NCBI RefSeq assembly: GCF_015278315.1
Contig: NZ_JADIJE010000004.1
Span: forward strand, 1-64,000
Length of the DNA stretch: 64,000 bases
Direction: 5' to 3'
DNA from: Microbacterium ureisolvens
GTDB taxonomy: Bacteria > Actinomycetota > Actinomycetes > Actinomycetales > Microbacteriaceae
Each line of letters begins with the position of its first letter. Positions within the stretch are counted from its first letter, which is position 1. Below the pieces are notes generated by a model. That model made no database searches and had not been told where the DNA came from. It was given only the letters and a program-made list of their open reading frames with translations. Below, piece by piece: positions 30,561-39,004 of this stretch. The position numbers and the translations under genes are program-made.

Positions 30561-30641
30561 CACACAATCGGAGGTTCTGACCGACACGCCGGAAGAGGGA
30601 TGCTGCGACCCGGCGTGTCGCGCAGACCTTCCGATTCTGTG
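30561..30641. repeat. 81-bp imperfect inverted repeat
   Basis: Left arm 30561-30592 (CACACAATCGGAGGTTCTG then ACCGACACGCCGG) and right arm 30609-30641 are complementary at all but about five positions, with a 16-nt loop. The outer sequence CGATTCTGTGCTC recurs at about 62172, upstream of the PL11 lyase gene. It may be a REP/MITE-like element or a terminator of the lplA-like gene. Confidence 0.6.
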
Positions 30642-30652
30642 CTCCGCATCGC

Positions 30653-30965
30653 CTACCCGGTGATCGAGCCGAGCGGCTGCGGGATGCCGCCGCCCGCGGG
30701 CCGGAGCGTGCGGGCGTAGTCCTCCTTGAGCACCGCGAGGTGGAACCACGCCTCGACGCCCGAGACGCCGGGGATCTCGCGGATCCGCTCGAGACTCGCG
30801 TACAGCGCGCCCGCCGACGGTTCCACGAGCGTCGTGACGACGTCGAATCGGCCGAGAGTGCGCGCGGCGAAGTCCACGCCCCGCCAGGTGCGCAGCGCCT
30901 CCGTCACGCGGTCGTCCGCGTCGGCGAGGTTGAGGCCGACGCCCATCGACAGCTGACGTCCGCCG
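30653..30965 (-). pseudogene. Truncated Lrp/AsnC regulator (ligand-binding half only)
   Basis: About 100 residues ([20 protein letters not shown], then [21 protein letters not shown] and [17 protein letters not shown]) match the C-terminal RAM/ligand-binding domain of Lrp/AsnC proteins. The N-terminal helix-turn-helix is absent: upstream, the sequence changes directly into an agmatinase remnant on the other strand. It is probably non-functional after a deletion. Confidence 0.7.
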
Positions 30966-30994
30966 CGCGAGCGAGGGAGGCCTCATCGACCCTC

Positions 30995-31283
30995 ACCGCG
31001 AGCTGCCATGTCGGCACCCGCGGACCGCTCTATTCGAAGCAGGACCTCGACGACGACGAGCGCCTCGGCTTCTCGATCGTGTCGAGCGTCGACATCGAGG
31101 AACGCGGCATCGAGGCCGCGATCGAACGCGTGCGCCGCCGCGTGGGCGACAAGCCGCTGTACATCTCGATCGACATCGACGTGCTCGACCCTGCTCACGC
31201 ACCCGGCACCGGAACCCCCGAGGCCGGCGGCATGACGAGCAGGGAACTGCTCCGGATGCTGCGTGCCCTGAGCGACCGGAGCC
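30995..31283 (+). pseudogene. Agmatinase/ureohydrolase fragment
   Basis: About 95 residues match the C-terminal half of agmatinases: [21 protein letters not shown], then [20 protein letters not shown] and [17 protein letters not shown], with the metal-binding aspartates of the SIDIDVLDP motif. The first ~170 residues and the last ~70 are missing, and no proper start exists. The gene has lost both ends; its left end abuts the Lrp fragment. Confidence 0.75.
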
Positions 31284-31376
31284 GCCCGCACGTAGCGCCG
31301 TCGCCTCGCCCTGACAAGCCCCTCCCCGCGGTGGCGCGCCCGCCGCAGGCTGGAAGGATCCAGAAGGAGGACGATC

Positions 31377-31841
31377 ATGAGCGACCACGCAAACGACATC
31401 CCCGAGCAGCGCACGAGCGCAGAGGACCCGATCGCAGCCACGGGCCGCGAACAGCGCGACTACGCGGCGGCGAGCCCGACCGCAGGCACCCCGGCGGACG
31501 TTCGGCAGGAATACGCACAGCCGGACCTCTCAGATGCGGCCGCGCAGGGAGCCGCCCCGCACACCTCGACGACGGATCACGACGTGATCCGTCAGTGGGC
31601 GGAGGACCGCCACGCGGCGCCGGCGACCGTCGAGGGCACCGAGCACGGCGGCAACGTCGGTGAGCTGCGGCTCGACTTCGACTTCGGCAACGACCTCGAG
31701 GACCTCCGCCAGGTGAGCTGGGACGAGTGGTTCGCCGCCTTCGACGAGCGCGGTCTCGAGTTCGTCTACCAGGAGACTGCTCGCGCGGACGGTTCGCCGT
31801 CCAACGACTTCCGCCTGGAGACGCGGGGCGCGACGCGCTGA
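31377..31841 (+). CDS. Conserved actinobacterial protein with a C-terminal WDEWF motif
   Basis: A 154-residue acidic protein. The first ~60 residues are low complexity and disordered. The conserved part, residues ~65-150 ([48 protein letters not shown]), is common as a small protein in actinobacteria. No biochemical function is known to me. AAGGAGGA lies 7 nt before ATG 31377. Confidence 0.85.
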   Translation: MSDHANDIPEQRTSAEDPIAATGREQRDYAAASPTAGTPADVRQEYAQPDLSDAAAQGAAPHTSTTDHDVIRQWAEDRHAAPATVEGTEHGGNVGELRLDFDFGNDLEDLRQVSWDEWFAAFDERGLEFVYQETARADGSPSNDFRLETRGATR

Positions 31842-31889
31842 CGGCATCCGCGGAACGGCGCCGGCGTCGGCGTGCGCGAGACTGAAGGC

Positions 31890-32459
31890 ATGGGTTTCAC
31901 GCGCGCCGAGCTGGAGTCGTTCCGCGGGCGCACGATCCACGACCTGATGCCCGAGCACCCCAAGCTGGTGCTCGTGGGCATCAACCCGGGGATGTACACC
32001 GCCGCGACGGGGGTGCCGTTCGCGCACCCCGGGAACCGGTTCTACCCCGCCCTCCTCGCGGCGGGGATCATCCCGCGGCTTCCGCGCATCGACGACGGCG
32101 GGATGGATGACGCCGACCGCCGCATGCTGCTGGAGGCGGGCGTCGGCATCTCGAGCATCGTCCGGCGGGCGACCGCGCGCGCCGACGAGCTGGAGCGCAG
32201 CGAACTGCGGGAGGGCGCCGAGCGGCTCGAGCGCGACGCCGCCGGGTGGGGCGCGAGGGTGGTGGCAGTCCTCGGCCTGACCGCTTACCGTCACGGATTC
32301 GCCCGGCCACGGGCGCGGGCGGGCCGTCAGCCGGAACGCCTCGCCGACGCCGAGCTGTGGGTGCTTCCGAATCCGAGCGGATTGAACGCGCATGTCACCG
32401 TGGCCACGCTCGCCGAGGCGTACGCGGAGCCGGCTCGCGCGGCGGGCGTGATCTCGTGA
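31890..32459 (+). CDS. mug: G/U mismatch-specific DNA glycosylase
   Basis: A 189-residue uracil-DNA glycosylase superfamily protein that removes uracil or thymine-type bases opposite G. Motifs: LVGINPGMYTAATG (active-site block with N in GINPG) and LPNPSGLNAH near the C-terminus. Start at 31890 (MGFTRAELESF); a GAGACT box sits six bases upstream, so it may be leaderless. It overlaps the next gene by GTGA. Confidence 0.92.
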   Translation: MGFTRAELESFRGRTIHDLMPEHPKLVLVGINPGMYTAATGVPFAHPGNRFYPALLAAGIIPRLPRIDDGGMDDADRRMLLEAGVGISSIVRRATARADELERSELREGAERLERDAAGWGARVVAVLGLTAYRHGFARPRARAGRQPERLADAELWVLPNPSGLNAHVTVATLAEAYAEPARAAGVIS

Positions 32460-32896
32460 CGGACGACCGCACCGTCGGGGTGGTGGGGGCTTCGGCAGCC
32501 GCCAGGCCGCGGCTGCTCGCCCGGCGCCTCATCGCCGGCGTTCTCCTGCTGGGCACGATCGCCGCGGGGCTCGTCGTCCACACGACGCTCCCCGATACGC
32601 CGGCGAGCGACATCGCGGGGGATGCCCTGTACGCCATCGCGGTTTATCTCGCCGTGGTGATCATCGCGCCGAGGGCGCCGGCGCTCGCCGCGGGCGGGAT
32701 CGCGGCCGCGTGGTGCGTGGCCGTGGAGCTGTTCCAGCTCACCGGACTCCCGCTCGAGTGGGGCGCCGTCTTCTCGCCGGTGATGCTCGTGCTCGGAACG
32801 GTGTTCGACCCGCGCGACCTCGTGGTCTACGTCGCGACCATCGCGGTCGCAACCGGCGTGGATGCCGCTCTCACCGCGGTGCTGCGTCGCCGCTAG
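32456..32896 (+). CDS. DUF2809 family membrane protein
   Basis: A 146-residue protein with four hydrophobic segments and the DUF2809 core (GDALYAIAVYLAVVIIAPRA, CVAVELFQLTGLP, GTVFDPRDLVVY). Function unknown. GTG 32456 overlaps the mug stop. Its 3' end overlaps the convergent reductase gene by about 26 nt. Confidence 0.85.
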   Translation: MTDDRTVGVVGASAAARPRLLARRLIAGVLLLGTIAAGLVVHTTLPDTPASDIAGDALYAIAVYLAVVIIAPRAPALAAGGIAAAWCVAVELFQLTGLPLEWGAVFSPVMLVLGTVFDPRDLVVYVATIAVATGVDAALTAVLRRR

Positions 32897-33617
32897 CGCT
32901 GCCGTCGGCACGGGCGCGGGTGCGAGCGCGGGCGACCTGGATCCCGCGCTGCGACGTCGGGAACCGGTCCAGCATCGCCCGCAGCTCCTGCGCGTCGACG
33001 TCGGCCCCGAACGCGTCGGCACCCGGTTCGAGCATGATGCCCGCGGCCAGGTCTCCCGCGATCACCGGGTCGAAGCCGAGGTCGTCGACCAGCCGCATCA
33101 CCGCGGCGACCGCGTCCTGGTCGTCGCCCGCGACGGCGATCGCCTTGCGGTTCGGCGCGCCGGGAGGCCGCGCCTCATCGGCCAGGTCCTGATAGCCCAT
33201 GTGGTTGAACGCCTTCACGACCCTGGCGCCGGGCAGTGCGCGCTGGACCGTCTCGCTGGTCGTCGTGCGCAGATCGGCGAAATCGGCGTGCAGGCCGTCC
33301 ACCTCCCACCAGTAGTTCATGGCGTCGATCACGACCTTGTCGCGGAACGCCTCGGCGGGGAGTGTCCGGTGCTGCGGAAGGGGAAGGGCGAGGATCACCA
33401 CGTCGGCGTCGCGCGCGACCGTGAGCGCGTCGACAGGAACCGCGCCTGGTGCGACGGCGGCGACCGTCGCGGCGATCCGCCCCGGGTCGCTCGACCCGGC
33501 GATGAGCACCTCGTGTCCCGCGGAGCGCGCCAGCCGGGCCAGCACCCGCCCGACGCGCCCGGCGCCGATGATTCCGACGACCTCGAGCCCGCGCTCCTCG
33601 CCGCCCTCGGTCTCCAC
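32871..33617 (-). CDS. NADPH-dependent F420 reductase-like Rossmann protein
   Basis: A 248-residue NAD(P)-binding protein. VVGIIGAGRVGRVLARLARS is the Rossmann P-loop, followed by VVILALPLPQHRTLP and ARVVKAFNHMGYQDL, typical of the F420-dependent NADP oxidoreductase family. Whether it uses F420 or another substrate cannot be told. The tail after residue 225 is Arg/Ala-rich and falls in the overlap with DUF2809. Confidence 0.82.
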   Translation of the reverse strand: METEGGEERGLEVVGIIGAGRVGRVLARLARSAGHEVLIAGSSDPGRIAATVAAVAPGAVPVDALTVARDADVVILALPLPQHRTLPAEAFRDKVVIDAMNYWWEVDGLHADFADLRTTTSETVQRALPGARVVKAFNHMGYQDLADEARPPGAPNRKAIAVAGDDQDAVAAVMRLVDDLGFDPVIAGDLAAGIMLEPGADAFGADVDAQELRAMLDRFPTSQRGIQVARARTRARADGSASGDAAPR

Positions 33618-33679
33618 CGGCCCAGGCTAACGACAGACCGGCGGTTGCGGCATCCGTCGTCCCACCCGACGATGGGGGA

Positions 33680-34636
33680 ATGGGGGATCCCGATACAGAC
33701 GGCCCGGAGCCCGACGAGCCCGTTCCGCCGCCCCCGCCGGACCGCCGGCGGGCGTGGCTGCTCATCGTCCTGGCCGCGGTGCTCTTGGCCGGCGTGATCG
33801 CCGCGGTGTGGCTGCTTCGGCCTTCCGAGGCCGAATCCTCCGCACCTCCCGCAGCGACGGCGACCTCCACGCCGACGCCCGCGCGCACCCCGACGCCGAC
33901 CCCCACGCCGACGCCGCCGGGCTTCGCGGCGAACACGAGCGCGTACGACGTGGCCGCCCTGCCGCAGGTGAACGTGTTCGCTGTCATCCCGGCGCTGCCG
34001 GTGGATGACGCCGCGTTCACGAACGCGCTCCCGTTGCACGCGGTCGCGAAGGGGATCGGCGCGCCGGTATGGGCCGATCCGACGGCCGCGCCCGTCGCGT
34101 ATCTGCCCCGCGAGTACCCGTACGACGGCACGTCGGTGCCGGTCGTCGAGCAGCAGGAGCATTGGGTCAAGGTGCTGCTGACCGGCAGGCAGGCCGTGCC
34201 GTCGCAGGGGAACCCGGCACAGGTGACCGGGTGGGTGCGCCTGACGGACGTGGATCTCGCCGCCGACGACACCAGCGTGGTCGTGAGCATCTCGGGGCGC
34301 AGCATCGACATCGTGCGCGGCGGCGTCTCCGAGCGCATCGCCACCGACTTCGCGTGGGGCACCGAGAGCACGCCGACCCCGGTCGGCCGCACCTTCATCA
34401 TGACCACCCGGACCGTGCCGGAGTACGGCTACACGCGGGGCCACCCGATCGTGTACTGGGCGGTGCAGTCTCCGACGCTCGACGGCTTCGGGGGAGCGGA
34501 TGTCGCGGTCGCGGCCTTCCACTATCACGACGCCCGCTCAGGGTCGATCTCGAACGGCTGCATCCGTGTCGACGAGGCAGCGATCACGCGGCTGGCCGAG
34601 CTTCCGCTCGGCACGCCGGTGATCGTCAATCCCTGA
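33680..34636 (+). CDS. L,D-transpeptidase (YkuD) with N-terminal membrane anchor
   Basis: A 318-residue cell-wall enzyme: cytosolic Pro-rich N-terminus, membrane segment at about residues 25-46 (LLIVLAAVLLAGVIAAVWLL), a Thr/Pro linker of TPTP repeats, an SH3-like middle, and a C-terminal YkuD domain. The catalytic cysteine is in ISNGCIRV with an upstream HYHDARSG histidine. The usual SHGC motif reads SNGC here. It should form 3-3 crosslinks or attach proteins to peptidoglycan. A GACGAT box six bases before ATG suggests a leaderless start. Confidence 0.87.
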   Translation: MGDPDTDGPEPDEPVPPPPPDRRRAWLLIVLAAVLLAGVIAAVWLLRPSEAESSAPPAATATSTPTPARTPTPTPTPTPPGFAANTSAYDVAALPQVNVFAVIPALPVDDAAFTNALPLHAVAKGIGAPVWADPTAAPVAYLPREYPYDGTSVPVVEQQEHWVKVLLTGRQAVPSQGNPAQVTGWVRLTDVDLAADDTSVVVSISGRSIDIVRGGVSERIATDFAWGTESTPTPVGRTFIMTTRTVPEYGYTRGHPIVYWAVQSPTLDGFGGADVAVAAFHYHDARSGSISNGCIRVDEAAITRLAELPLGTPVIVNP

Positions 34637-34647
34637 GCGGCGCCCGA

Positions 34648-35790
34648 TCAGACGAACGGGCGGGTCACATCGATGATGCGCCGCAGGCAGAGCTCGACGG
34701 CGGCGCCCGTGGCGATCTCGGCACGCGTGCCCGGCACGGGAGCGCCGAGCGCACGCTGGTAGTCGGCCAGCGCGTCGGTCGCGGCGCGCAGCCGGTCGGG
34801 AGCGTCCGGATCGCCGAGGGGCGTGGCGACGAGCTCGGCCGCGGTGCGGATGGCGTGAGCGAGGTCGTGGCGGACGGCGGCCGTCAGCTCGGCGTGGCCG
34901 GATGCCTGAAGTTCGAGCAGGAGGTCGATGAGGTCGCGCGTGAGGAACGCGGTGCGCTCGAGCGCCTCCATGCGGCGGGTGTTCTCCTCGCGCTCGTCGC
35001 CGTGGCGACGCCGGCGGGGGTTGGCGCGGACGCTCTCCTCCGCCTCGTCGACGTCGTCTGCGACCGCGGCCTCCGTCTGCGACAGGGCGTCGAGACTTTC
35101 GCGGAAGCGGTCGGGGTTGACCTGATCGTCGGCGACGGCGGTCGAGGCATCCGTCAGCAGATCGGTGACCGTATCGCGCAGCGCCGACAGCCGCTCGCTC
35201 GCCCGTCGGAGGTAGAGCGGCGGCACCACGATGAGGTTGACCGCGATCCCGACGACGACCCCGAACGCGACGGTCCCGAGGTACGAGATCGAGAATTCCT
35301 CGGGATCGGTGGCGCCTCCGATCAGCAGCACGAACAGGGCGGCGAGCGGTGCCCAGTCACCTCCGTCGCCGAGAAGTCGGAGTCCGCCCAGCAGCACGCC
35401 GACCGCGATCACCGCCCCCAGCACGACGCCGCCCGGCACACCGAGACGGAGCGCCGCCACCCCGGAGAGACCCAGTCCGATGCCGACAGCGAGGCCCATC
35501 AGCACCTGGAGGCCGACTCTGGCCGAGCGGGCGACCGTCGGGTACATCGTGACGAGGGCGCCGAGCGGCGCGTAGTACGAGTACTGGTCGTCGAGGAGCG
35601 GGATGAGCGGCGCGAGGTACCACGCCAGCACAGCCGCGAGCGAGGTCTTGATCGCCAGCAGCAGGCGGGGCTGCTGGGCGAGCCGCGCCGTGTACGAGAC
35701 CGCCCGTCGCAGGGGTTCAGTGCGCTCGGAAATACCCGCCTCCTCCCGTAAGCCGATGGCCACGATAGCCAGCGCGCCCGCACGGACCAC
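34648..35790 (-). CDS. FUSC family membrane transporter
   Basis: A ~380-residue fusaric acid resistance/aromatic acid exporter-like protein. Six hydrophobic segments lie in residues ~45-185 (LLLAIKTSLAAVLAWYLAPL, PLGALVTMYPTVARSARVGL); the rest is a cytosolic helical domain. The start is uncertain: GTG 35790 is the longest, but a strong GGAGGAGG lies five bases before an ATT codon at about 35733, which would be a rare start giving a 361-residue protein. Confidence 0.82.
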   Translation of the reverse strand: MVRAGALAIVAIGLREEAGISERTEPLRRAVSYTARLAQQPRLLLAIKTSLAAVLAWYLAPLIPLLDDQYSYYAPLGALVTMYPTVARSARVGLQVLMGLAVGIGLGLSGVAALRLGVPGGVVLGAVIAVGVLLGGLRLLGDGGDWAPLAALFVLLIGGATDPEEFSISYLGTVAFGVVVGIAVNLIVVPPLYLRRASERLSALRDTVTDLLTDASTAVADDQVNPDRFRESLDALSQTEAAVADDVDEAEESVRANPRRRRHGDEREENTRRMEALERTAFLTRDLIDLLLELQASGHAELTAAVRHDLAHAIRTAAELVATPLGDPDAPDRLRAATDALADYQRALGAPVPGTRAEIATGAAVELCLRRIIDVTRPFV

Positions 35791-35904
35791 CGGGATTGCG
35801 CTCGCGGCGCTTTCGGGTTATCCGCATGCCGATGGACGCGGCCGCGGCGGGGCAGGGGCGTCGGATGCTGGAACCTCACCCCTGTTCGTCCCCGAAGGAT
35901 CCTC

Positions 35905-36914
35905 ATGCAACAGCGCGCACTCGGACGCACCGGACGCTCGGTCTCGGCCGTCGGACTCGGCACCTGGCAGCTCGGCGCCGACTGGGGCGCCGTCTCGGGG
36001 GAGGAGGCCGAGCGCGTGCTGGCGGCATCCGTCGACCGCGGCGTCACCCTCTTCGACACCGCCGATGTGTACGGCGACGGGCGGAGCGAGTCGCTGATCG
36101 GCCGGTTCCTCGCTCAGCGCCCGGGCCACGGCATCACCGTGGCGACGAAGATGGGCCGTCGGCTGGCGCAGGAGCCCGAGAACTACACCCCGGAGAACAT
36201 CCGCGCCTGGACCGATCGCTCCCGTGCCAACCTCGGCGTCGACACGCTGGACCTCGTGCAGCTCCACTGCCCGCCGACCGCGGTGATCGAGGACGACGCT
36301 GTCTACGACGCCCTCGACCGGCTCTCGTGGCCGACGGCGCGATCGCGGCGTACGGCGTCTCGGTCGAGACCTGCGCGCAGGCGCTCGCCGCCATCGCGCG
36401 CCCGAACGTCACGAACGTGCAGATCATCTTCAACCCGTTCCGGCTCAAGCCGCTCGACGAGGTGCTGCCCGCCGCCGAAGCCGCCGGGGTCGCGATCCTC
36501 GCGCGCGTTCCGCTGGCGTCGGGTCTGCTGTCGGGCCGGTACACCGCTGAGACCACGTTCGCCGCCGACGACCACCGCACCTACAACCGCCACGGCGAGT
36601 CGTTCGACCGCGGCGAGACCTTCTCGGGCGTCGACTTCGAGACCGGCGTCGCCGCAGCCGCCGAGCTGGCGGGCGCGCTTGCCGACGGGGTGTCGCTGCC
36701 CGCGGCGACGCTGGCGTGGATCGCGGCGCAGCCGGGGGTCACGAGTGTCATCCCGGGTGCGAGCAACGTCGGGCAGGCGGAGTCCAACGCCGCGGCGGGC
36801 GACGTGCTCGACGGTGCCTCCGAGGGTGGCGGCTTCGACCTCGAGGCCTTCGACCGCGTGGTCCGCGACGTGTACGACCGCGATCTGCGCGCGTCGATCC
36901 ACCCGCTCTGGTGA
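35905..36914 (+). pseudogene. Aldo/keto reductase with a frameshift
   Basis: A full-length aldo/keto reductase is encoded in two frames. Up to about 36325: MQQRALGRTGRSVSAVGLGT, LFDTADVYGDGRSE (catalytic D/Y), ATKMGRR (K) and LVQLHCPP (H). After about 36325: VADGAIAAYGVSVET, IIFNPFRLKPLDEV, PGVTSVIPGASNVGQAESN. The switch lies around 36318-36330 and corresponds to one missing base. Apart from this the reading is intact, so the mutation is recent or is a sequencing error. The long ORF running on in the first frame to 38232 is not coding. Confidence 0.85.
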
Positions 36915-36917
36915 CGA

Positions 36918-36959
36918 GCGGATGCCTCGACCCAGCGTTGTCGCCGGGTCGAGGCATCC
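36918..36959. terminator. Bidirectional terminator with inverted GGATGCC arms
   Basis: CGGATGCCTCGACCC (36918-36932) and its complement (36945-36959) around a 12-nt loop, between convergent genes. The arms hold the window-wide GGATGCC motif. Confidence 0.88.
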
Positions 36960-36975
36960 GTTTCCGGGGAGGGCC

Positions 36976-38889
36976 TTACGGCGCCGGGTAGTCCACCACG
37001 AACTGCGGGGTGCCCGTGTTGGTGTTGTCGGCCTGGCCGCCGACGCCGTTCACGACGTGCTGGACCGTTCCGGCCGAGAGGTTCACCGTCATGATGTGGT
37101 GCAGCTGAACCCCCGGGGTCTCAGGCACCTCGAACCCGTTCGCCGTGATGATCGACGGGTTGTTCTGGTTGAACACGTACACGCCCGCGCCGTCGAGGCG
37201 GTGCGTCGTGACGTCGTCGGCGACCTTGTAGCCCGGGTACCCGAGCGTGCCGTCGGGCTGCGTCCAGTCCGCCTGCGTCGGCGGGTCGTACGGCAGCTCG
37301 TTCTGGTAGAGGATGACCCGGCCGTTCTCGCCGTTCCAGAGCGTGTTGTACGTCTGGAAGTGCTCGACGAACAGGCCCGTCGCGGTCACATCGTCGCCGT
37401 TCACGATGACGCCGACCGTGCCGGTGTTCGTGTTCCAGCGCTCTGTGTCGCCGTTGACGCCGTTGCTCGGGTCGAAGCCTTCGACGCCGTGATCGCCGCG
37501 CCACACCCAGGTGTGGTCGATGAGCACGTCGTCGGCGTTGATCTCGAGCGCCGTCGTCGCCTTGCCGGTGTGCGGTCCGCCGACGCGGAAGTACACGTCG
37601 CTCAGCGTGATCGGGTTGGCCGGGTCGAGCTTCTTGCCGCCGTGGGCGTTGCCGACGCGCAGCAGCACGGGCGAGAGCTCGGTGCCTGCGTCGATCGTGA
37701 CCCCGGCGACGACGATGCCCTCGGCGTCCTTGACCTCGAGCGGGACCGCACCGTTCACCGCGGTGAGCGTCGCGTGCCCGAGGCCGAGCACCACGGTGTT
37801 CGCGCGCTTGACCTGGATCGTCCGGTCGATGTCGTAGACGCCGGGGGTGAGGATCAGGTGCTGTCCGCGGGCGAGGGCGTTGTTGATGTCCTTGACCGAG
37901 TCGGAGGGCGTCGCGATGTAGAAGTCGGTGATCGGGATGCTGCGGCCCGCGGTCTCGCCGTCGGCCCAGCTGATCCCGCGCGATTCCTGCTGCGCGGCGG
38001 GCACCCGGACGTTGTAGCGACCGGCGTCGTCGACGTACAGGTACGGCTTCTCACGGCTGAGCGGCGTCTCGTCGATGGTCGTGTAGGGCGGGTTCGGGAA
38101 GGCGGCGTCGTCCGGCGCGCCCTCGACGCCGGAGAAGACCTGGTTCCACACCGCGTTCGACCAGCCGGCGACCTCGCTGTTGCGGATCAGCCACTGCTGC
38201 TGGGAGCCGTTGATGACGGATGGCAGCCGTGAGTCGGCGATGAAGCCACCGCTGGCGTACTGCGGGCCGGCGGTGCAGTAGTCCATGAGCGACAGGTTGC
38301 CGCCCGAGACATCGAGGCGGCGCATCGACACCGCCTGCGATACCGCCCAGAAATCGGCGCCGCTGCGGCAGCCGCGTTCGGGCGTCTGGATGTCGATCGA
38401 CAGGTTCGCGATGGTGCGCCAGAAGTTCACGAGAGCGAGGCAGTTGCTCGTGCCGCCGTCGGCGAGGCACCGGTTGTAGACCTCCACGGCGCCGTGGACG
38501 GTGACGTCCTCGGGCGATGCGCCGAGCCCGGCGATCTCGGTGTAGTAGCCGACCTTCACCTGGAGCGGATCGGCAGCCGAGCCGTACTCGCCGGGCAGGA
38601 AGTACACCGCCTGCCGCGCGGTGCCCATCTCGGCGTCGACCTGCTGGGCGTGCAGCGCATCCAGTTCGGCGCGGATCTCTGCGACCGGCGTGTCGGGGGA
38701 GTAGACGGTGACGTTCGGCCCGAAGTCGGGGTCGAAGGGGTCGACGGCGCGCGGCGGGGCTGCGACGGCCGGGGTGACCAGCAGCGCGCTCGCGATGAGC
38801 GCGGCGCCGGTGGCCACGGCGGCGATGCGCGCGGGCGCTGCCGTGCGACGCGCCGTTCTGGCCGTGGGGTGGGGAACGGGGGCGGGCAT
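36976..38889 (-). CDS. Secreted right-handed beta-helix protein
   Basis: A 637-residue exported protein. The signal peptide is residues 1-43, with an RR-containing n-region and a hydrophobic core (AAVATGAALIASALLVTPAVA). The rest has many short N/G/D-rich turns (TVVLGLGHATLTAVNGAV, NPITLSDVYFRVGG, TALEINADDVLIDHTWVWRG) typical of a pectate-lyase-like parallel beta-helix. Related actinobacterial proteins carry names such as adenylyl cyclase or coagulation factor 5/8 domain protein without biochemical proof; a polysaccharide is the likely ligand. Its promoter carries a LacI-type operator, which supports a sugar-related role. Confidence 0.82.
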   Translation of the reverse strand: MPAPVPHPTARTARRTAAPARIAAVATGAALIASALLVTPAVAAPPRAVDPFDPDFGPNVTVYSPDTPVAEIRAELDALHAQQVDAEMGTARQAVYFLPGEYGSAADPLQVKVGYYTEIAGLGASPEDVTVHGAVEVYNRCLADGGTSNCLALVNFWRTIANLSIDIQTPERGCRSGADFWAVSQAVSMRRLDVSGGNLSLMDYCTAGPQYASGGFIADSRLPSVINGSQQQWLIRNSEVAGWSNAVWNQVFSGVEGAPDDAAFPNPPYTTIDETPLSREKPYLYVDDAGRYNVRVPAAQQESRGISWADGETAGRSIPITDFYIATPSDSVKDINNALARGQHLILTPGVYDIDRTIQVKRANTVVLGLGHATLTAVNGAVPLEVKDAEGIVVAGVTIDAGTELSPVLLRVGNAHGGKKLDPANPITLSDVYFRVGGPHTGKATTALEINADDVLIDHTWVWRGDHGVEGFDPSNGVNGDTERWNTNTGTVGVIVNGDDVTATGLFVEHFQTYNTLWNGENGRVILYQNELPYDPPTQADWTQPDGTLGYPGYKVADDVTTHRLDGAGVYVFNQNNPSIITANGFEVPETPGVQLHHIMTVNLSAGTVQHVVNGVGGQADNTNTGTPQFVVDYPAP

Positions 38890-38944
38890 GGGAAGTCCTC
38901 TCCGTTGAGGTGACGAACCGGCGGAGATGCCGATTACTTACCGG

Positions 38945-38973
38945 ACTGTAACCAACCGTGGGAGCGGTCTCAA
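38945..38973 (-). promoter_or_regulatory. Promoter with LacI/CebR-like operator for the beta-helix gene
   Basis: Minus strand: TTGAGA (-35, 38968-38973), 17-bp spacer, TACAGT (-10, 38945-38950). TGGGAGCGGTCTCA at 38959-38972 matches the actinobacterial LacI-family operator TGGGAGCGCTCCCA in 12 of 14 positions and overlaps the -35. Confidence 0.7.
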
Positions 38974-38984
38974 GCCCCAGTTTC

Positions 38985-39002
38985 GGGAGAGCGTTTGCTC
39001 CC
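38985..39002. promoter_or_regulatory. Second inverted repeat upstream of the beta-helix promoter
   Basis: On the minus strand GGGAGCAAACGCTCTCCC: GAGC and GCTC arms around AAAC. It may be an auxiliary operator for the same LacI-type repressor. Confidence 0.45.
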
Positions 39003-39004
39003 GC

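Noticed and set aside
36334..38232. A 775-residue ORF continuing from the aldo/keto reductase
   Set aside because: After the frameshift its translation is Arg/Pro/Ala-rich nonsense, while the other frame continues the reductase; further on it runs antisense to the beta-helix gene.
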